NCBI GenBank assembly: GCA_029558315.1
Contig: JAKQFQ010000125.1
Location: forward strand, 1 to 41,589
Direction: 5' to 3'
From: Bacillota bacterium
Lineage (GTDB): Bacteria > Bacillota > Clostridia > Lachnospirales > Lachnospiraceae
DNA length: 41,589 nucleotides
Below are positions 26,135 to 33,527 of this stretch, piece after piece. The notes beneath the pieces were generated by a model, which had not been told where the DNA came from, did no database searches, and saw only the letters and a program-made list of their open reading frames with translations. Within the stretch, counting starts at the first letter, position 1, and each line of letters starts with the position of its first letter. A program made the translations under genes and the position numbers.

Positions 26135-26163
26135 ATCTTATCACAATTGCAATTTCATGGCAA
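26135..26163 (-). promoter_or_regulatory. Sigma-A promoter for metA
   Basis: Minus-strand TTGCCA, 17-base spacer, TAAGAT, about 44 bases before the start codon, just past the ligA stop. Confidence 0.6.
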
Positions 26164-26174
26164 ACCGCCTATAT

Positions 26175-28157
26175 CTAAAGTAAATATTCTGCAAGAAACT
26201 CATCCTCCGTCATTATTTTTACACCCAGTTCCTTTGCTTTCTTGTTCTTTGAAGAGGAAGACATTGCATCATTATTGATCAGGCAGGTGGTCTTACCGGT
26301 AACGCTTCCGGTTACTTTCCCACCCTTTTCTTCGATTTTCGTTTTTAATTCATTTCGATTAACAAAATGATTCAAATCTCCGGTGATTACAAAAACAAGA
26401 TTACTTAATGTCTGCGCCGTCTGATTCTGTGCTGGCTTCTCAAGCTTTAACTCCTTTTGCAAATGACTCAGTCTCTTCAGATTCTCCTCATCATGCATAA
26501 ACATATAGAAGCTGTGGGCAATCACTGCACCAATCGTATCGATTTCGCATATCTCCATTTCGTCTGCGCTAAGAAGTTTGTCCAGTTCATAATCAAAATG
26601 TTTACAGATTACCTTGGCATTAGACAGACCAACATTTAAGATTCCAAGAGAGTATATGAACTGTGGAAGCTGCACTGTTCTTGATTTTTCAATACTCTCC
26701 ATCAGATTGTCAAATGATTTCTCACCAAATCCGTCCATTTCAACAATACTGTCTTTATGATTTCTTAATCTATAGATATCTGCAAATTCATGAATCAGTC
26801 CGGCACCAATTAATTTTTCCAGCGTCGCTTCTGATAAGCCATCTATGTTCATCGCATCGCGTTCCACAAAGTGTGCGAAGGATTTTAAACGTTTTGCTTC
26901 ACAATCGGGATTATCGCAATACAAAGACTGAACATCTGCAACTCTTTTTATTACAGTCGGTCCATTACATACAGGGCAATGCTCTGGAATCTTTAGACCA
27001 TCCGATTTCGTTAGATTCTCTGCAATCTGTGGAATGATCATATTGGCTTTATAGACTGTAATACGATCTCCAATGCCAAGTTGCAGGGCTTTCATAATAC
27101 TCAGGTTATGCACACTTGCTCTGCTCACCGTTGTACCTTCCAGTTCTACCGGTTCAAATACAGCCACCGGATTAATCAGACCGGTCCTTGACGTACTCCA
27201 CTCAATGTAAGATAGTGTTGTCTCGCTAATTTCATCTGCCCATTTAAATGCAATTGCATTACGCGGGGATTTGGCAGTTCTTCCAAGTGACTGCCCATAA
27301 GCAATATCATCATAAGTCAATACCAGGCCGTCGGAAGGAATATCATTCATCACAATCTGACTTTCAAACCAGGCAATTGTATCTAGAATATTCAACTCAT
27401 TGACACGCTTGTAGCCAACCACGTCAAATCCCTGTGATTTCAAGAACCGAAACTGTTCTTCGACAGAGTTATGAAAGTCAACCCCATCTGCTTTTACAAG
27501 ACTAAACGCAAATACTTTCACATTACGGTTCGCTGTAATCTCATTATTCAGCTGTCTGACAGACCCGCTGCAAAGATTTCGTGGATTTTTATATTTTGCA
27601 TCTGCATCTGAAATCTCCTGATTGATTTTTTCAAAATCCGAATAGGTGATGATTGCCTCCCCCCGAATAATCAGTTCTCCCTGATATGCAATTTTAACCG
27701 GTATATTTTTAAAGACACGCGCATTGTTCGTAATCACTTCGCCCACTTCTCCATTACCACGCGTGACACCTTTGATCAATTCGCCGTTCTGATAGGTCAG
27801 CACAACAGTAAGTCCATCTAATTTCCAAGATAGGAGCGCCTCCTGACCTCTTAACCATGCCTTCAGTTCTTCTCTGTTTTTCGTCTTTCCAAGGGACAGC
27901 ATCGGTTTTTCATGTTTTTCTTTCGGCAGCTCGTTCACCGCTTCATATCCGACATGCTGCGTTGGACTATTGGACAAAGTTACCCCTGTGGACTCTTCTA
28001 ATGCCTCTAATTCGTCGTAAAGAGCATCGTACTCATAATTGGACATAATTTCGCTGTCTTTCGCATAATAGGCTTCTGACGCTTTATTTAACTGTTCAAT
28101 CAATTGCTCCATATGCCGTCTGTTCTCTAAGGAAAGATTCCCGCTCCACTCTGCCAT
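26175..28157 (-). CDS. ligA: NAD-dependent DNA ligase LigA
   Basis: Seals nicks in replication and repair using NAD. It has the Ia domain with the conserved Tyr residues (SEAYYAKDSE), the adenylation lysine in SWKLDGL (about residue 112), the OB fold, a Cys4 zinc finger (CPVC and CDNPDC), helix-hairpin-helix units and a C-terminal BRCT domain (LSNLVFVITGDLNHF). Length is about 660 residues, normal. A GTG at 28169 is in frame, but AGAGGTGG fits the ATG at 28157 with eight-base spacing. It has a strong own promoter. Confidence 0.97.
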   Translation of the reverse strand: MAEWSGNLSLENRRHMEQLIEQLNKASEAYYAKDSEIMSNYEYDALYDELEALEESTGVTLSNSPTQHVGYEAVNELPKEKHEKPMLSLGKTKNREELKAWLRGQEALLSWKLDGLTVVLTYQNGELIKGVTRGNGEVGEVITNNARVFKNIPVKIAYQGELIIRGEAIITYSDFEKINQEISDADAKYKNPRNLCSGSVRQLNNEITANRNVKVFAFSLVKADGVDFHNSVEEQFRFLKSQGFDVVGYKRVNELNILDTIAWFESQIVMNDIPSDGLVLTYDDIAYGQSLGRTAKSPRNAIAFKWADEISETTLSYIEWSTSRTGLINPVAVFEPVELEGTTVSRASVHNLSIMKALQLGIGDRITVYKANMIIPQIAENLTKSDGLKIPEHCPVCNGPTVIKRVADVQSLYCDNPDCEAKRLKSFAHFVERDAMNIDGLSEATLEKLIGAGLIHEFADIYRLRNHKDSIVEMDGFGEKSFDNLMESIEKSRTVQLPQFIYSLGILNVGLSNAKVICKHFDYELDKLLSADEMEICEIDTIGAVIAHSFYMFMHDEENLKRLSHLQKELKLEKPAQNQTAQTLSNLVFVITGDLNHFVNRNELKTKIEEKGGKVTGSVTGKTTCLINNDAMSSSSKNKKAKELGVKIMTEDEFLAEYLL

Positions 28158-28190
28158 CTTTGTTTCCACCTCTCATAGAATTCTTAGTTC

Positions 28191-28219
28191 ATTATAAATT
28201 GTATTTCATCGCTTCGCAA
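28191..28219 (-). promoter_or_regulatory. Sigma-A promoter for ligA
   Basis: Minus-strand TTGCGA, 17-base spacer, TATAAT, 33 bases before the start codon; same hexamers as the activase promoter. Confidence 0.8.
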
Positions 28220-28252
28220 GCCATCTTATTATACAGACATTGTTCTAAAACT

Positions 28253-28280
28253 AAAAAAGGAGCGCATTTTGGGCGTTCCT
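28253..28280 (-). terminator. Terminator after the small gene upstream of ligA
   Basis: Minus-strand GGAACGC, loop, GCGCTCC and six T. One stem pair is A/C on this strand (a G/U wobble on the other), so it is of medium strength. Confidence 0.6.
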
Positions 28281-28318
28281 TTCTCTCTCGTCTATCTTCC
28301 GACTATTATCATAAGCCA

Positions 28319-28528
28319 TTATGCACGTCTTAATTCCAATAGTAAATATCGCTCTTCAGCTTTTTCTATTTCGCTTTCAATTCTGCGTTTTTCATCGTCA
28401 GAGAGAACTGCTGCATGGGTATCCAGATATTGTCTCTGTTCCCACACCGCACGATCAGCCTCTTCCATTTCTTTCAACAACTGTCTGTTGTTTCCAACAC
28501 GGTTGTACTTTAATCTTCCCAAAAACAT
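28319..28528 (-). CDS. Small helical protein of unknown function
   Basis: A 69-residue charged protein (LLKEMEEADRAVWEQRQYLD; SDDEKRRIESEIEKAEERYL) that reads as two helices forming a hairpin or coiled coil. I do not recognise it. The frame is open to an ATG at 28585, but the extra 19 residues do not look like protein and lack a ribosome site; the site for the chosen start is also poor. It lies between ligA and carD with a terminator after it. Confidence 0.5.
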   Translation of the reverse strand: MFLGRLKYNRVGNNRQLLKEMEEADRAVWEQRQYLDTHAAVLSDDEKRRIESEIEKAEERYLLLELRRA

Positions 28529-28642
28529 TCTTCTGTTCACACAGCCTTTCCACAAATGTGTTACTTGAACAGTTAAATTATACATGGCTGTGTTACAAAA
28601 ATCAAGATATAGGCAAATTATTATTCAAACCACAAGATATGT

Positions 28643-29134
28643 CTATTCTCCTAAGGTAATACTCAGTGTTTCGACAATCTCATCCATCGGTTTTTCAAAT
28701 GCAGTCGCCATCTCGCTGAAAAATACCCGTTCAGCATCGCGTAATAGTTTTTCTTCTGCAATATTGAGTCCCTTGTGATTTTTACGGTTTTCCTTGCGTA
28801 AGTTTCTTAATAACCGAATCATCTTTGAAACCTGTACATTGTCTCCTGATTTAAGAATAGCATCACATACTTCCCACTCTGCGACAAAATCTGCCGGTTC
28901 TGCATTTTTTACCATTTCAAGTATGCTCTCTGCTTCTTCTTTTGTAATAACTTTTCTTGCTATTTCCTCTTCTTTTGCAATAGGCACATAGATTGTGCTT
29001 CTTGTATCATACACCGGTTTCAAGGAATAATAAATCTTATCCGGTCCTCCAAATGATAATGTTCCAATTTCCGTAATCTGACACGCCCCTGATACACCAT
29101 ACAGTACATAATCACCGATCTGATATTTTTCCAT
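28643..29134 (-). CDS. CarD-family transcription regulator
   Basis: A 163-residue protein with the CarD/TRCF polymerase-interacting domain at the N-terminus (YQIGDYVLYGVSGACQITEI, then KIYYSLKPVYDTRSTIYVP) and a helical C-terminal domain with Leu/Arg-rich helices (MIRLLRNLRKENRKNHKG; KLLRDAERVFFSEM). CarD proteins bind the RNA polymerase beta lobe and stabilise open promoter complexes. A GTG at 29143 is in frame, but AAAGGTGG fits the ATG at 29134. It has its own promoter and is followed by the small helical protein gene. Confidence 0.9.
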   Translation of the reverse strand: MEKYQIGDYVLYGVSGACQITEIGTLSFGGPDKIYYSLKPVYDTRSTIYVPIAKEEEIARKVITKEEAESILEMVKNAEPADFVAEWEVCDAILKSGDNVQVSKMIRLLRNLRKENRKNHKGLNIAEEKLLRDAERVFFSEMATAFEKPMDEIVETLSITLGE

Positions 29135-29196
29135 ACTTGCCACCTTTCCTTCTAAATTGACGATACGTCGCTGATGTATCTATTTTTTATAGTATT

Positions 29197-29226
29197 ATTA
29201 TATCTTTATTTTTCCGACATTTTCAA
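29197..29226 (-). promoter_or_regulatory. Sigma-A promoter for the CarD gene
   Basis: Minus-strand TTGAAA, 18-base spacer, TATAAT, about 63 bases before the start codon. Confidence 0.75.
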
Positions 29227-29276
29227 GGTTTAAACCAACTAATTTAATAATTCTTTAATAATTATTCTGAAAAGTC

Positions 29277-29307
29277 AAAAAAACAGCGGCTGTTTTCACA
29301 GCCGCTG
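29277..29307 (-). terminator. Rho-independent terminator after HU
   Basis: On the minus strand CAGCGGCTGT, loop GAAA, ACAGCCGCTG, then seven T: a perfect ten-pair GC-rich stem 16 bases past the HU stop. Confidence 0.92.
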
Positions 29308-29322
29308 CAAAAATCAATCAGA

Positions 29323-29619
29323 TTACTTCTTTTTTGCTCCGTTAACTGCATCTTTAAATGCCTTGCCCGGTTTGAATTTAGGGCTCTTGGAAGCTTTGAT
29401 CTTAATTGTCTCGCCTGTCAAAGGATTACGTCCATTTCTAGCCTTTCTCTCGGAAACTTCAAATGTACCAAAACCTACTAACTGTACTTTCTTGTCCCCC
29501 TTCTTGTTCGAAAGCTCTTTCTTCACTACTTCACAGAATGCGTTTAATCCTGCCTCGGTGTCTTTCTTAGACATTCCGGTTTTCTTAACCATAGCTTCAA
29601 CCAACTCTGATTTGTTCAT
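29323..29619 (-). CDS. hup: HU-family DNA-binding protein
   Basis: A 98-residue nucleoid protein that bends DNA as a dimer. It starts [20 protein letters not shown], has the conserved [20 protein letters not shown] body and the arm [21 protein letters not shown]; the arm's Pro is present. It ends in a lysine-rich tail slightly longer than the 90-residue standard. GAGGAG precedes the ATG. It is a single-gene transcript with a strong terminator, as expected for an abundant protein. Confidence 0.97.
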   Translation of the reverse strand: MNKSELVEAMVKKTGMSKKDTEAGLNAFCEVVKKELSNKKGDKKVQLVGFGTFEVSERKARNGRNPLTGETIKIKASKSPKFKPGKAFKDAVNGAKKK

Positions 29620-29672
29620 GATTATCTCCTCTCAACGTATATATATTGGATTACTATTTATATCCATATAAA

Positions 29673-29701
29673 ACATTATCACGAAAAGGGGCATTTTGCA
29701 A
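29673..29701 (-). promoter_or_regulatory. Possible promoter for HU
   Basis: Minus-strand TTGCAA, 17-base spacer, TAATGT, about 54 bases before the start codon. The -10 box is poor, and a TATAAA nearer the gene is an alternative. Confidence 0.4.
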
Positions 29702-29774
29702 GCTTTCTTGCTTCTTTCATGTAATTGTACAAAGAATATATGCACATTTTAGGCAATTTCTCTCTAGTTTTCTA

Positions 29775-30293
29775 TCACACTTTGCGATTTTTCAGTCTTT
29801 CTCGCTCGCATTGGAAGATAAACTGTACTAATTCCTCTCTTGCATCCTGCTTTAGATCAACGAATTGCATGCGATGTTCAAACACTCCCCTTACTTCGCG
29901 ATGCTTATCTGATTTGATTATTTTGCCAAGAAAAATATAGTGTTTAACAGTACCATCCATATTGGCTGTCATATGGGTTATGATCATACCGTTTTCCGGT
30001 AACAGTTTATCTGAAGTGAATCTGACACCGCCACCGCTTAGATCTATCGTTGTTCCTGTTACAAACCCCTTCATTTCCAATAACCGGTTGCTTTTGACTG
30101 CTTCTTTAAAATCATTTGCATTGTCCGCAGTCAGCAAAAGATAGCTGATCTCCATACTGGTTTCCAGGCGATAAAACTGTCTTCGTTCGTATTTTTCTAT
30201 CTCATCCAGAATACTAATCTTCACGGTTCGCATTTTACCGTCTAGAAGATTTCTCATAATCTTCACTCTGCTGTTATAAATTTTGCCATTCAC
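29775..30293 (-). CDS. PilZ domain protein, C-terminal part of a split YcgR-like receptor
   Basis: Cyclic-di-GMP receptor domain. The binding motifs are intact: RRQFYR (Arg37, Arg38, Arg42) and DLSGGG (Asp84, Ser86, Gly89). The apparent GTG start overlaps the stop of the preceding 68-residue frame by four bases. Residues 1-35 (NGKIYNSRVKIMRNLL) look like the second half of the YcgR/YpfA N-terminal barrel rather than a natural N-terminus; the first half is encoded upstream in another frame. Full-length relatives are one chain of about 215-240 residues that bind c-di-GMP and act on motility or other outputs. Either this is a broken gene, a sequencing slip, or a true two-protein version. Confidence 0.85.
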   Translation of the reverse strand: MNGKIYNSRVKIMRNLLDGKMRTVKISILDEIEKYERRQFYRLETSMEISYLLLTADNANDFKEAVKSNRLLEMKGFVTGTTIDLSGGGVRFTSDKLLPENGMIITHMTANMDGTVKHYIFLGKIIKSDKHREVRGVFEHRMQFVDLKQDAREELVQFIFQCERERLKNRKV

Positions 30294-30496
30294 AAAAAGT
30301 AACAGTCAAATTTCTCGTCCGGGTGCATCGGCACCAAGCGTGCCTGCATCGTAGGATTCGTAATTACGACCGTATCCTCGTCGATAATCTCATGAATAGA
30401 GCTGACCAGCTTTTTACTCGCTATATCAGGAGAGTCCAATGGGATTCCCATTTTTACTAATTCAATTCGGCTTCCTAGTTTCAGTACTTTTTCCAT
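30290..30496 (-). CDS. N-terminal part of a split YcgR/YpfA-like c-di-GMP receptor
   Basis: A 68-residue frame that starts MEKVLKLGSRIELVKMG and runs to MQARLVPMHPDEKFDCYFL, matching the first strands of the flagellar-brake N-terminal domain. It stops at TGA just after a run of five T. If one T is added, the reading continues as CYFFVNGKIYN into the PilZ frame, giving a normal 240-residue protein. AGGAG precedes the ATG, and an extended -10 promoter lies upstream. The four-base overlap with the next frame would also allow coupled translation of two separate chains. Confidence 0.8.
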   Translation of the reverse strand: MEKVLKLGSRIELVKMGIPLDSPDIASKKLVSSIHEIIDEDTVVITNPTMQARLVPMHPDEKFDCYFL

Positions 30497-30529
30497 ACAT
30501 ACTCCTACACATTTCGTCTGCTTTCATAA

Positions 30530-30538
30530 ATTATAACA
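30530..30538 (-). promoter_or_regulatory. Extended -10 promoter for the YcgR/PilZ pair
   Basis: Minus-strand TGTTATAAT (TGn plus TATAAT), about 34 bases before the start codon, with only a weak -35. It lies after the terminator of the candidate small RNA, so the two units are separate. Confidence 0.6.
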
Positions 30539-30596
30539 CATAGTTAAAAGAAATGAAGCATTTTTCTGTGTCAGCCAATATCATTGTAGACAGCAG

Positions 30597-30676
30597 AAAA
30601 GCCACGACGAAGTCGTGGCTTCTCCGTTGTGTAAAAGGGGAATTCTTTCGGAATTTATCTTGAGGGGGGCTCAAGA
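30597..30676 (-). ncRNA. Candidate small RNA with C-rich hairpin loop
   Basis: On the minus strand a TATAAT box (30681-30686) is followed six bases on by three stem-loops in a row: CTTGAG-CCCCC-CTCAAG (659-675 of the 30 kb block), AATTC-CGAAA-GAATT (30641-30655), and a perfect terminator stem AGCCACGA / TCGTGGCT with four T. The predicted RNA is about 80 bases and encodes no protein. Six consecutive C in and beside the first loop could pair with purine-rich ribosome binding sites, as in C-rich-loop regulatory RNAs of other Gram-positives. It matches no riboswitch class that I know. A terminator-ended leader of the upstream small gene is the main alternative. Confidence 0.55.
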
Positions 30677-30680
30677 TATT

Positions 30681-30686
30681 ATTATA
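30681..30686 (-). promoter_or_regulatory. -10 box of the candidate small RNA
   Basis: TATAAT on the minus strand placed so that transcription would begin at about 30674-30676, the foot of the first hairpin. No good -35 is found; upstream DNA is very AT-rich. Confidence 0.45.
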
Positions 30687-30767
30687 ATATAATAATCCAG
30701 GGAACAAAGCAATAAACAAAGCATAAACAAATATAAACTATTTATAAACTTCGTTTATATGTTGATT

Positions 30768-30986
30768 TTACGGCCTTTTATCCTCTTCTGTATCAAAAGA
30801 TTGTCCGCAGGCAAATGGACTATTTATATCACATCGTCCATGATGATATTCCTTTTTCACGCTTCCTTCTGCTAATTCTTCAGAAGTTTTTACTTTAATT
30901 CTTCCAACTCCACTCTCCACCATGTGGTCAAGCATATTAATTATATCATCTACTTCCTGCCCGTTTGTATTTTTATCGTCGTTCAT
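30768..30986 (-). CDS. Small His/Cys protein of unknown function
   Basis: A 72-residue soluble protein. The first half is acidic and helical (QEVDDIINMLDHMVESGVGR); the second half holds KEYHHGRCDINSPFACGQSF, where two His and two Cys could bind a metal ion or undergo redox chemistry. I cannot name a family. GGAG lies seven bases before the ATG, a good site. The leader contains four copies of a 13-14 base repeat and, further up, a palindrome. About 150 bases after the stop comes the candidate small RNA and terminator. Confidence 0.75.
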   Translation of the reverse strand: MNDDKNTNGQEVDDIINMLDHMVESGVGRIKVKTSEELAEGSVKKEYHHGRCDINSPFACGQSFDTEEDKRP

Positions 30987-31001
30987 GTTTGGACTCCTTT
31001 C

Positions 31002-31052
31002 TGTATCTGTCTTTTTGTATCTGTCTTTTTGTATCTGTCTTTTGTATCTGTC
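31002..31052 (-). repeat. Four tandem 13-14 base repeats in a 5' leader
   Basis: The sequence TGTATCTGTC (plus strand) occurs at 31002, 31016, 31030 and 31043, separated by runs of T. On the minus strand this reads GACAGATACA plus A-runs, ending right at the ribosome site of the small His/Cys gene. Copy number could change by slippage. Confidence 0.85.
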
Positions 31053-31132
31053 TTTCTCAATTTACCTTCCGGCATCTTCATAATTGTAGGTGACTCTATT
31101 TTAGGTATCCAGACTTAAATATCCATTCTAAT

Positions 31133-31147
31133 TACCTAACTTAGGTA
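31133..31147. promoter_or_regulatory. 15-base palindrome, possible operator
   Basis: TACCTAA-C-TTAGGTA is a perfect dyad, and another half-site TTAGGTA lies at 31101-31107. The half-site resembles those of DtxR/IdeR-type metal regulators (TTAGGTTAG type), but this link is only by eye. It lies about 150 bases upstream of the small His/Cys gene; a weak promoter (TGGATA, 17 bases, TACAAT, minus strand) may lie between. Confidence 0.4.
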
Positions 31148-31188
31148 TATATTTTACCACATTTCAAATTTATTATCAGATATTCTCA

Positions 31189-31322
31189 TTAATTGCTTTC
31201 ATATTTCAAATAATCCTCTAAGCTAAGCACACCGTTCTCTATGGATTGATCCATTTATGTGTTTCTATTGATCAGCTAATACTTTTACACGCTACTGTCA
31301 GATAATACTTTTACACACTACT
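31189..31322 (-). mobile_element. Possible relic of an insertion-sequence end (IS21-like)
   Basis: Two direct 26-base units (31265-31290 and 31291-31316), each ending TAATACTTTTACAC on the plus strand, are followed on the minus strand by a 21-codon frame (31189-31254) starting MDQSIENGVLSLEDYLKY and then a stop. Repeated units at the tip followed by a transposase start is the plan of IS21-family ends, and the short peptide recalls an IstA N-terminus, but no transposase body is present. The identification is tentative. The rest of the 30987-31420 gap is AT-rich with the repeats and palindrome listed separately. Confidence 0.35.
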
Positions 31323-31420
31323 TCTCTTGTCTTTAAAAATAGAGTACAATATAGGAAAACATGTCTTTGCATCTATTTCATTACCGCAATCATTACTAAG
31401 GAAAGGTATGGTGAATTGTA

Positions 31421-33277
31421 ATGAGAATCAGTTACTTATTCATACGAAATTTCAAATCCGTCCAGTATCTGGCTATGAAAGACCTGGAGCATGCACTTAT
31501 TCTTGTCGGTAAGAATTCTACCGGGAAGACAGTTATTCTCGATGCGCTGCTGGCAGTTGCAGGAATCTATAAGGTATCTGGCTCTGATTTTAAGAAAAAT
31601 CATGCAAATATAGAGATTGGTATGACTTTTGAACTGGATGATAATGATCTTCATCGTATGAATGAAAACGGTGTTCTCAGTCGTTATAAGGATTTTGAAA
31701 GATGGCTCACAGAATTTAAGAAGAAATTACCTGCTTATCAGGATCATCAGCTCTCTTTTATCTGGACAATGAATCATGACGGTGTCATCCGTTTTCAGGA
31801 TTCATGTGAGAAAGATAATAAAAACATTGCTGCAATTCTTCCCCGTTTTTTCTATCTGGATCACAATCGCGATCTCTCCGAACTGCAGGAGGACCTCTAT
31901 CTGTCCTTTTGTTCAGATGAGTTAACCGCAATTAAGGATAACCATTGTATCTTTGATGCCACAAAGCCCTGTCATGAATGCTTCCAGTGCATCGGAAGTA
32001 TCGAGCAAAAATCTCCGCTCGAGCTTTCCATACCGGAACTGGTTCGTCTGACACAATATCGACTGTCCCATGAAAGTCATTCTTCATTTACCGAAAAACT
32101 GGATGACAACTTTTACAAGAACAGCGGATACAGCAGGCATCTGAAGGCAGAATACCGTCTGAATCTTGACTCCATGTTTACCCCAGACATCTCTGTACTT
32201 GGCATGGATGGCACTTTTAACACCCGTTTTGAGGATATGAGTACCGGCATGAAAAGTTTATATGTTTTATCCCTTTTAGAATCCTATGTCGAAGAGAATA
32301 AAAACATTCCATTTGTAATACTGATGGAGGATCCGGAGCTGTTTCTTCATCCTCAGCTACAGAAAAATGCCTGTGAGATTCTCTCTCGTCTTTCCAAGAA
32401 AAACCAGGTGATTTTCTCCACGCATTCACCCAATATGTTATTTAACTTTAATACCAGACAAATCAGGCAGGTAATGCTGGATGCCTCCAATAATACCACT
32501 GTTAATGAACACACTGACATTGATTATATTCTTAATGATCTTGGCTATACGGCCAATGATCTGTTAAATGTCAGCTTTGTCTTCTTTGTGGAAGGCAAAC
32601 AGGACCGTAGCAGACTCCCTCTTTTATTAAATAAATACTATTCAGAGATTCAGGACGAGAAAGGTAATCCCAAGAGAATTTCTATCATTACCACAAACAG
32701 TTGTACCAATATAAAGACCTATGCCAACTTAAAATACATGAATCAGCTATACGTAAAAGATTCCTTTCTGATGATTCGTGACGGCGATGGCAAGGATTCC
32801 GATCAGCTGCGTGCTTCCCTGTGTAATTATTACAAAGGTCGGGAGATTGATGATCGTGGCTATCTTCCACGTGTCATGCCAAGAAATGTACTGATTTTGA
32901 AATACTACTCTTTTGAGAATTACTTTCTGTTCCCGGAAATCATGGTCCAAATCGGAGTTGTCGAATCCGTTGAAGCTTTCTATACAACTCTTTATGAAAA
33001 ATATGAGGAGTACCTAAAGAATCTAAGCAGTGTAAAAAACATGATGGAGCATTGTCCCTTTAATGTATCCGGTCCAGAAGATCTCATGCTGCATATGGAA
33101 GAAATTCGCACCTATGTACGCGGACATAATCTATACAATATTTTCTACGCAAGATATAAGGGCGATCTGGAGGAAAAAATACTGACCAAATACATTGAAG
33201 CAGCTCCACGTGCAGTCTTTGCCGATATTCTTCAGGCAATTGATCATTTTGTCTACTTCGATAACCACAAGAAATAG
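31421..33277 (+). CDS. OLD-family ATPase with TOPRIM nuclease domain
   Basis: A 618-residue ABC-type ATPase joined to a TOPRIM domain, as in overcoming-lysogenization-defect nucleases used in phage defence. Walker A is GKNSTGKT (30-37), Walker B VILMEDPELFLHP (about 297-309) and the switch His is in STHSPNML. The TOPRIM part begins FVEGKQDRSRL (about 389) and holds the metal-binding RDGDGKDSD (about 450). A small cysteine insert (CHECFQC, about 184-190) in the ATPase lobe is unusual. There is no neighbouring UvrD-type helicase, so it is not a Gabija pair. It is one of only two plus-strand genes, between an IS-like relic and tRNA-Glu. GGTGA lies seven bases before the ATG. Confidence 0.87.
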   Translation: MRISYLFIRNFKSVQYLAMKDLEHALILVGKNSTGKTVILDALLAVAGIYKVSGSDFKKNHANIEIGMTFELDDNDLHRMNENGVLSRYKDFERWLTEFKKKLPAYQDHQLSFIWTMNHDGVIRFQDSCEKDNKNIAAILPRFFYLDHNRDLSELQEDLYLSFCSDELTAIKDNHCIFDATKPCHECFQCIGSIEQKSPLELSIPELVRLTQYRLSHESHSSFTEKLDDNFYKNSGYSRHLKAEYRLNLDSMFTPDISVLGMDGTFNTRFEDMSTGMKSLYVLSLLESYVEENKNIPFVILMEDPELFLHPQLQKNACEILSRLSKKNQVIFSTHSPNMLFNFNTRQIRQVMLDASNNTTVNEHTDIDYILNDLGYTANDLLNVSFVFFVEGKQDRSRLPLLLNKYYSEIQDEKGNPKRISIITTNSCTNIKTYANLKYMNQLYVKDSFLMIRDGDGKDSDQLRASLCNYYKGREIDDRGYLPRVMPRNVLILKYYSFENYFLFPEIMVQIGVVESVEAFYTTLYEKYEEYLKNLSSVKNMMEHCPFNVSGPEDLMLHMEEIRTYVRGHNLYNIFYARYKGDLEEKILTKYIEAAPRAVFADILQAIDHFVYFDNHKK

Positions 33278-33300
33278 TATCTGACCGGAAATGTATAACA

Positions 33301-33333
33301 AAAAAACTATGGACTTGTATCCATAGCTTTTTT
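33301..33333. terminator. Bidirectional terminator between OLD-like gene and tRNA-Glu
   Basis: CTATGGA, six-base loop, TCCATAG with six T on the plus strand and six or more T on the minus strand. It ends both the OLD-like transcript and the tRNA transcript. Confidence 0.88.
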
Positions 33334-33335
33334 AG

Positions 33336-33407
33336 CAGCCAGTAGGGGAATCGAACCCCTGATTCCGCCGTGAGAGGGCGGCGTCTTAACCGCTTGACCA
33401 ACTGGCC
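33336..33407 (-). tRNA. tRNA-Glu(CUC)
   Basis: A full 72-base cloverleaf on the minus strand: acceptor GGCCAGT / ACTGGCT (one G-U pair), D-arm with GGTCAAGCGGTTAAG, anticodon stem CCGCC / GGCGG around loop CTCTCAC, and T-arm GGGGTTCGATTCCCC. The anticodon CUC (33372-33374) reads GAG. CCA is not encoded. It follows polC on the same strand; the 120 bases between hold a TATAAT box but no good -35. Confidence 0.97.
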
Positions 33408-33527
33408 ATCTGCAAAGGCTTATGAGCTGTCTCACTACTGTATCGCTCTTAAGTCCTTGCTTATTTTATTATAGAATATTCCAAAATGCAAGCACTTTTT
33501 TACTTTTCCCATACTTTTTTTGATTTT

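Noticed and set aside
26091-26174. SAM riboswitch before metA
   Set aside because: Only 84 bases lie between ligA and metA, with a plain promoter and no terminator/antiterminator.
30290-30300. Programmed -1 ribosomal frameshift site
   Set aside because: CTTTTTG pairs poorly in the shifted P site and no stimulating structure is obvious; a mutation, slippage or sequence error is simpler.
30597-30676. c-di-GMP riboswitch upstream of the PilZ genes
   Set aside because: None of the conserved GEMM core sequences are present, and the PilZ promoter lies beyond the terminator.
31002-31052. CRISPR or protein-coding repeat
   Set aside because: 13-14 base units without spacers in an untranslated leader; stops in all useful frames.
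31421-33277. Gabija GajA or PARIS AriA component
   Set aside because: No GajB-type helicase or AriB-type partner gene is adjacent; the neighbours are a tRNA and noncoding DNA.
33084-33401. Minus-strand frame across the OLD gene end and tRNA-Glu
   Set aside because: It overlaps a tRNA gene and a terminator, so it is a chance frame.
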